Assembly: GCA_003557565.1 (NCBI GenBank)
Contig: PWOG01000334.1
Location: 1-5,565, forward strand
DNA length: 5,565 bases
Direction of reading: 5' to 3'
Source: Desulfobulbaceae bacterium
GTDB lineage: Bacteria; Desulfobacterota; Desulfobulbia; Desulfobulbales; Desulfurivibrionaceae
Shown here: one piece after another, positions 4,737 to 5,565 of the stretch
Layout of the letters: every line of letters starts with the position of its first letter
How positions within the stretch are numbered: the first letter of the stretch is position 1
Translations under genes and position numbers: made by a program
The notes under the pieces: generated by a model
The model's input: the letters and a program-made list of their open reading frames with translations, nothing else
Databases searched by the model: none
What the model was told of the DNA's origin: nothing

Positions 4737-5565
4737 ATGATTATGCCAGTTTCCAATATTACCGGGGACAAGGAAGAACCAGACGTCATGGTGAATTCCC
4801 TTACCCCCCGGGAGATCGTCCGCCAGTTGGATGATTATATCATCGGCCAGGGGGAGGCCAAGCGCTCGGTGGCCATCGCCCTGCGCAACCGCTGGCGCCG
4901 CCGCCAGGTGCCACCGCCCCTGCGCGATGAAATCGCCCCCAAGAATATCGTCATGATCGGCCCCACCGGGGTGGGCAAGACCGAGATTGCCCGCCGCCTG
5001 GCGGGACTGGCCCAGTCGCCCTTTTTGAAGGTCGAGGCCTCCAAGTTCACCGAGGTGGGCTACGTGGGCCGGGATGTGGAATCCATGATCCGCGACCTGC
5101 TGGAGCTGGCCATTGGCATGGTCCGCGAGGAAGAGCGGCAAAAGGTCCAGGAGAAGGCCGGGGTCATGGCCGAGGAGCGGATCCTTGATCTGCTGGTGCC
5201 GCCGCCTCCGCCCCGGCGGCCCGGAACCACGGGAACCGGCGGTTCCGCCTCAGGAGGGGCGAGTTCCGACGGCTCCATCAACCTCCCCTACAGCCCCACC
5301 GAAGGGTTTGGTACGCCCGCCGCCGATTCCGCCGGACCGGCCGATGATAAGGCCGATCACGGCACCACCCGGGAAAAATTCCGCAAAATGTTGCGGGAGG
5401 GCAAACTGGATGAGCGGGAGGTGGAAATCGAGGTGGAACAGCAGCAGTCGACCCCCATGTTCGATATCTTTGCCGCCGGCGGCATGGAGGAGATGGAGAG
5501 CAACATGCGGGAAATGTTTGGCAAGATGTTTCCCCGCAAGAGCCGGAAGCGCCGGGTTAAGGTCC
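4737..5565 (+). CDS. hslU: ATP-dependent protease ATPase subunit HslU (ClpY), C-terminus beyond window
   Basis: HslU is the hexameric AAA+ unfoldase that feeds substrates to HslV. The window encodes the first 276 residues: the N-terminal LTPREIV...DDYIIGQ segment, RSVAIALRNRWRR, Walker A GPTGVGKT (75-82, Lys81), the substrate-gripping pore loop GYVG (108-111), and much of the intermediate (I) domain. Walker B, sensors and arginine finger lie past the right edge. The I domain contains a Pro/Gly/Ser/Asp-rich stretch (about residues 155-212), some 40 residues longer than the matching E. coli segment, before FRKMLREGKLDEREVEIEV resumes the family pattern. The ATG at 4737 is chosen because GAGG (4726-4729) lies 7 nt upstream. 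An ATG at 4788 would give an N-terminus closer in length to E. coli HslU, so the first 17 residues are uncertain. Confidence 0.96.
   Translation, partial: MIMPVSNITGDKEEPDVMVNSLTPREIVRQLDDYIIGQGEAKRSVAIALRNRWRRRQVPPPLRDEIAPKNIVMIGPTGVGKTEIARRLAGLAQSPFLKVEASKFTEVGYVGRDVESMIRDLLELAIGMVREEERQKVQEKAGVMAEERILDLLVPPPPPRRPGTTGTGGSASGGASSDGSINLPYSPTEGFGTPAADSAGPADDKADHGTTREKFRKMLREGKLDEREVEIEVEQQQSTPMFDIFAAGGMEEMESNMREMFGKMFPRKSRKRRVKV

Overview
The window is a GC-rich bacterial chromosomal segment of housekeeping genes in two divergent groups. The gene order (xseB-ispA-dxs one way, xerC-hslV-hslU the other) and the protein style suggest a delta-proteobacterium (Desulfobacterota), possibly near Desulfobulbales. 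Examples of that style are the DDLLN second metal motif in IspA and the IVRQLDDYIIGQ-type start of HslU. This placement is inference from family knowledge; no 16S or other marker is present.

Left half, minus strand, read right to left: xseB (2615-2385, exonuclease VII small subunit), ispA (2334-1438, farnesyl diphosphate synthase) and dxs (1331 to the left edge, 1-deoxy-D-xylulose-5-phosphate synthase, about 443 residues present, C-terminal part cut off). This is the widespread xseB-ispA-dxs cluster. dxs makes the first committed intermediate of the MEP isoprenoid pathway and ispA condenses the resulting C5 units to C15. The ispA-dxs gap (106 nt) holds a perfect 9-bp inverted repeat and a lone 16-nt repeat end.

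Right half, plus strand: xerC (2939-3910, tyrosine recombinase), hslV (4170-4700, Thr protease of the HslVU/ClpQY machine) and hslU (4737 to the right edge, AAA+ unfoldase, first 276 residues). This resembles the known xerC-hslV-hslU order (codV-clpQ-clpY in Bacillus). hslV and hslU are 36 nt apart and clearly form an operon; hslV lies 259 nt after xerC and probably has its own leader or promoter.

The main non-gene signal is a pair of about 110-nt imperfect palindromic elements in direct orientation. One is in the xseB/xerC divergent spacer (2672-2779) and one in the xerC-hslV spacer (3929-4039). Each has related terminal inverted repeats (GTAARCGA-like), a small hairpin, then a larger hairpin around a shared GCTYACGTAC...TGCGC core. 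The paired arms differ in sequence but keep pairing. They look like members of a dispersed, structured intergenic repeat family (MITE-like or RNA-forming). A third exact 16-nt copy of the end sequence lies just after the ispA stop. XerC and HslU both carry low-complexity insertions compared with their Escherichia coli relatives.
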